In this document: positions 6,551-7,353 of the stretch, one piece after another
Numbering within the stretch: position 1 is the first letter of the stretch
Layout: each line of letters begins with the position of its first letter
Source of the DNA: an uncultured bacterium
Lineage (GTDB): Bacteria; Bdellovibrionota_C; UBA2361; SZUA-149; CALKYB01
Assembly (NCBI GenBank): GCA_938003565.1
Contig: CALKYB010000156.1
Span: 1 to 7,353 of the forward strand
Reading direction: 5' to 3'
DNA length: 7,353 nt
Translations under genes and position numbers: made by a program
Notes under the pieces: generated by a model
What the model was told of the DNA's origin: nothing
Seen by the model: the letters and a program-made list of their open reading frames with translations, nothing else
Database searches by the model: none

Positions 6551-7291
6551 TTGGAAAAAATAAATATACTAATGGTGTATAGTGCCAATGGATTTGGTGG
6601 TATTCCTCGTAATCTCTCCTATATTGTTGAAAATCTTTCGCCCAACCGATTTAGGCTAAGTGTTGTCCATCTCGGAGATCCTAGCGACGAAGCGGCAGAT
6701 ATTCGTAACCTGTTGGAAGGTAAAGGCGAGAGTTTGAGAGAGTTCCATTGTTTTCCCTCCCGCTCCAAGATAGATTGGTCTGTGCTCGCTAAACTCAAGA
6801 ACTTAATTGAGCAGGAGAATATAACTTGTCTATCCTGTCATGGTTACAAAGCAGATATAGTGGGGTTTATACTTAAGTTTGTTTTCAGATGCCCCTTAAA
6901 GTTATTTTCTATCGCCCATGGTTGGGTGGCTGCTACACCGAAGCTTAGCTTTTATGATTTTTTAGATAAATTGGCATTGCGATTTTTTGATAAAGTGGTT
7001 CTTGTCTCCGAAGGTCAAAGGGAACAGTTTTGTGGATTGTTTGTTGATGAGCAAAGAGTTCAAGTTATCAACAATGGAGTTGATTTAAATAAATTTTCTA
7101 AAAAAAATCCTTCTCGACTCTTGGAGAAGGAAGTTGGTTTGGAGCCCGGAACAAAAGTTCTAGGATTTGCAGGGCGATTGAGCGATGAAAAAGGAATTGA
7201 AGAGCTATTAAAAGTTTTTTCAAAGGTCGTCGAGGTTCGAAAGTTCAACTTGAAGAACGGTTCGAGCAAGCAATTGACAGATGCGCAATGA
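6551..7291 (+). CDS. Family 4 glycosyltransferase, N-terminal part; 3' half lost at a junction near 7225
   Basis: A GT-B transferase of family GT4, broken after about 225 residues. The start is TTG at 6551, with AGG at 6544-6546 as a weak ribosome site. The ATG at 6572 would cut into the first beta strand (INILMVYSANGFGGIPRNL, 4-22), so TTG is preferred. Further marks are SCHGYKADIVG (95-105), IAHGWV (121-126), the LALRFFDKVVLVSEG segment (141-155), INNGVDLNKF (173-182) and GFAGRLSDEKGIEELLKVF (205-223), which opens the donor-binding domain. A complete enzyme should continue about 130-150 residues through the donor-binding EX7E helix. Instead the frame runs into VRKFNLKNG and unrelated residues, stopping at 7291. 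The last 18-20 residues are therefore out-of-frame readthrough. The product as it stands lacks the donor-sugar site and should be inactive. Confidence 0.82.
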   Translation: MEKINILMVYSANGFGGIPRNLSYIVENLSPNRFRLSVVHLGDPSDEAADIRNLLEGKGESLREFHCFPSRSKIDWSVLAKLKNLIEQENITCLSCHGYKADIVGFILKFVFRCPLKLFSIAHGWVAATPKLSFYDFLDKLALRFFDKVVLVSEGQREQFCGLFVDEQRVQVINNGVDLNKFSKKNPSRLLEKEVGLEPGTKVLGFAGRLSDEKGIEELLKVFSKVVEVRKFNLKNGSSKQLTDAQ

Positions 7292-7353
7292 AAGTTGGTG
7301 CACGCGATACTGATGCTTATCTTGCGGATTGGCGTAAGGCAGATCCCTACTCG
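7222..7353 (+). CDS. Fragment resembling the small Virulence_fact (PF13769) family, open at window end
   Basis: In a frame shifted relative to the family 4 transferase, an open stretch runs from 7201 (after a TGA at 7198-7200) to the last base. From about 7222 it reads KGRRGSKVQLEERFEQAIDR and continues through CAMKVGARDTDAYLADWRKADPYS. From memory this matches the middle of a roughly 95-residue conserved family labelled 'virulence factor' (PF13769), common in alphaproteobacteria, with an RDIPAQVI-type N-terminus followed by GRR..KV.L..RF..AIDR.AM and TDAYLA.WR. The N-terminal third is absent: upstream of about 7222 the same frame gives only RAIKSFF, which belongs to the transferase in the wrong frame. 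No start codon or ribosome site exists for it. The biochemical role of the family is unknown to me. Confidence 0.55.

Noticed and set aside
7060..7269. Minus-strand open frame opposite the family 4 transferase
   Set aside because: The plus strand carries clear GT4 motifs here, and the antisense product is not recognisable.
6551..7353. Simple frameshift in an otherwise complete GT4 gene
   Set aside because: No frame after about 7225 continues with the expected donor-binding domain; the conserved residues seen there belong to a different protein family.

Overview
The window looks like part of an exopolysaccharide / surface-glycan locus of the exosortase (PEP-CTERM/EpsH) type, from a fairly AT-rich, Gram-negative, probably marine or aquatic proteobacterium. 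This placement is inferred from gene content. A sugar transferase closely resembling the exosortase-associated stp1 family lies directly downstream of a polytopic O-antigen-ligase-like protein resembling the exosortase A-associated ligase family. Glycosyltransferases of two other families and a secreted multidomain beta-helix protein complete the set. The CxDPDGDGYGWNG motif at the start of the beta-helix protein is a kind I associate with secreted carbohydrate-active proteins of gammaproteobacteria. No exosortase gene and no PEP-CTERM substrate is visible here.

Layout. (1) 2689 down to 1, minus strand: a two-gene operon with a 13-nt gap, the O-ligase/polymerase-like membrane protein (1172-2689) followed by the stp1-like transferase (1-1158, cut by the window edge just before its expected C-terminus). 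(2) 2690-2829: a 140-nt divergent promoter region. (3) 2830-3792, plus strand: a membrane-anchored family 2 glycosyltransferase. (4) 3796-6063, minus strand: a 755-residue exported protein with a signal peptide, a Ca-binding-like DPDGDGYGW motif, an FN3-like domain, a nearly pure Ser/Thr linker, a second beta-sandwich-like region and a right-handed beta-helix. It meets the family 2 transferase tail to tail with only 3 bp between the stops, and its likely terminator lies inside the transferase's coding sequence. (5) 6064-6550: a 487-nt divergent intergenic region with a good sigma70-type promoter for the rightward gene and two small palindromes. (6) 6551 to about 7225, plus strand: the N-terminal half of a family 4 glycosyltransferase that breaks off just after the GRLSxEKG motif. 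(7) About 7222-7353: in another frame, a fragment resembling the small Virulence_fact family (PF13769), typical of alphaproteobacteria, open to the window end.

How the genes could work together (inference): the transferases build a lipid-linked repeat unit or decorate a glycan, the ligase-like protein polymerises it or transfers it to an acceptor, and the secreted beta-helix protein binds, cleaves or epimerises a polysaccharide outside the cell. The abrupt join near 7225 is either a real rearrangement that destroyed the family 4 gene or an assembly chimera, and should be settled before the right end is interpreted.
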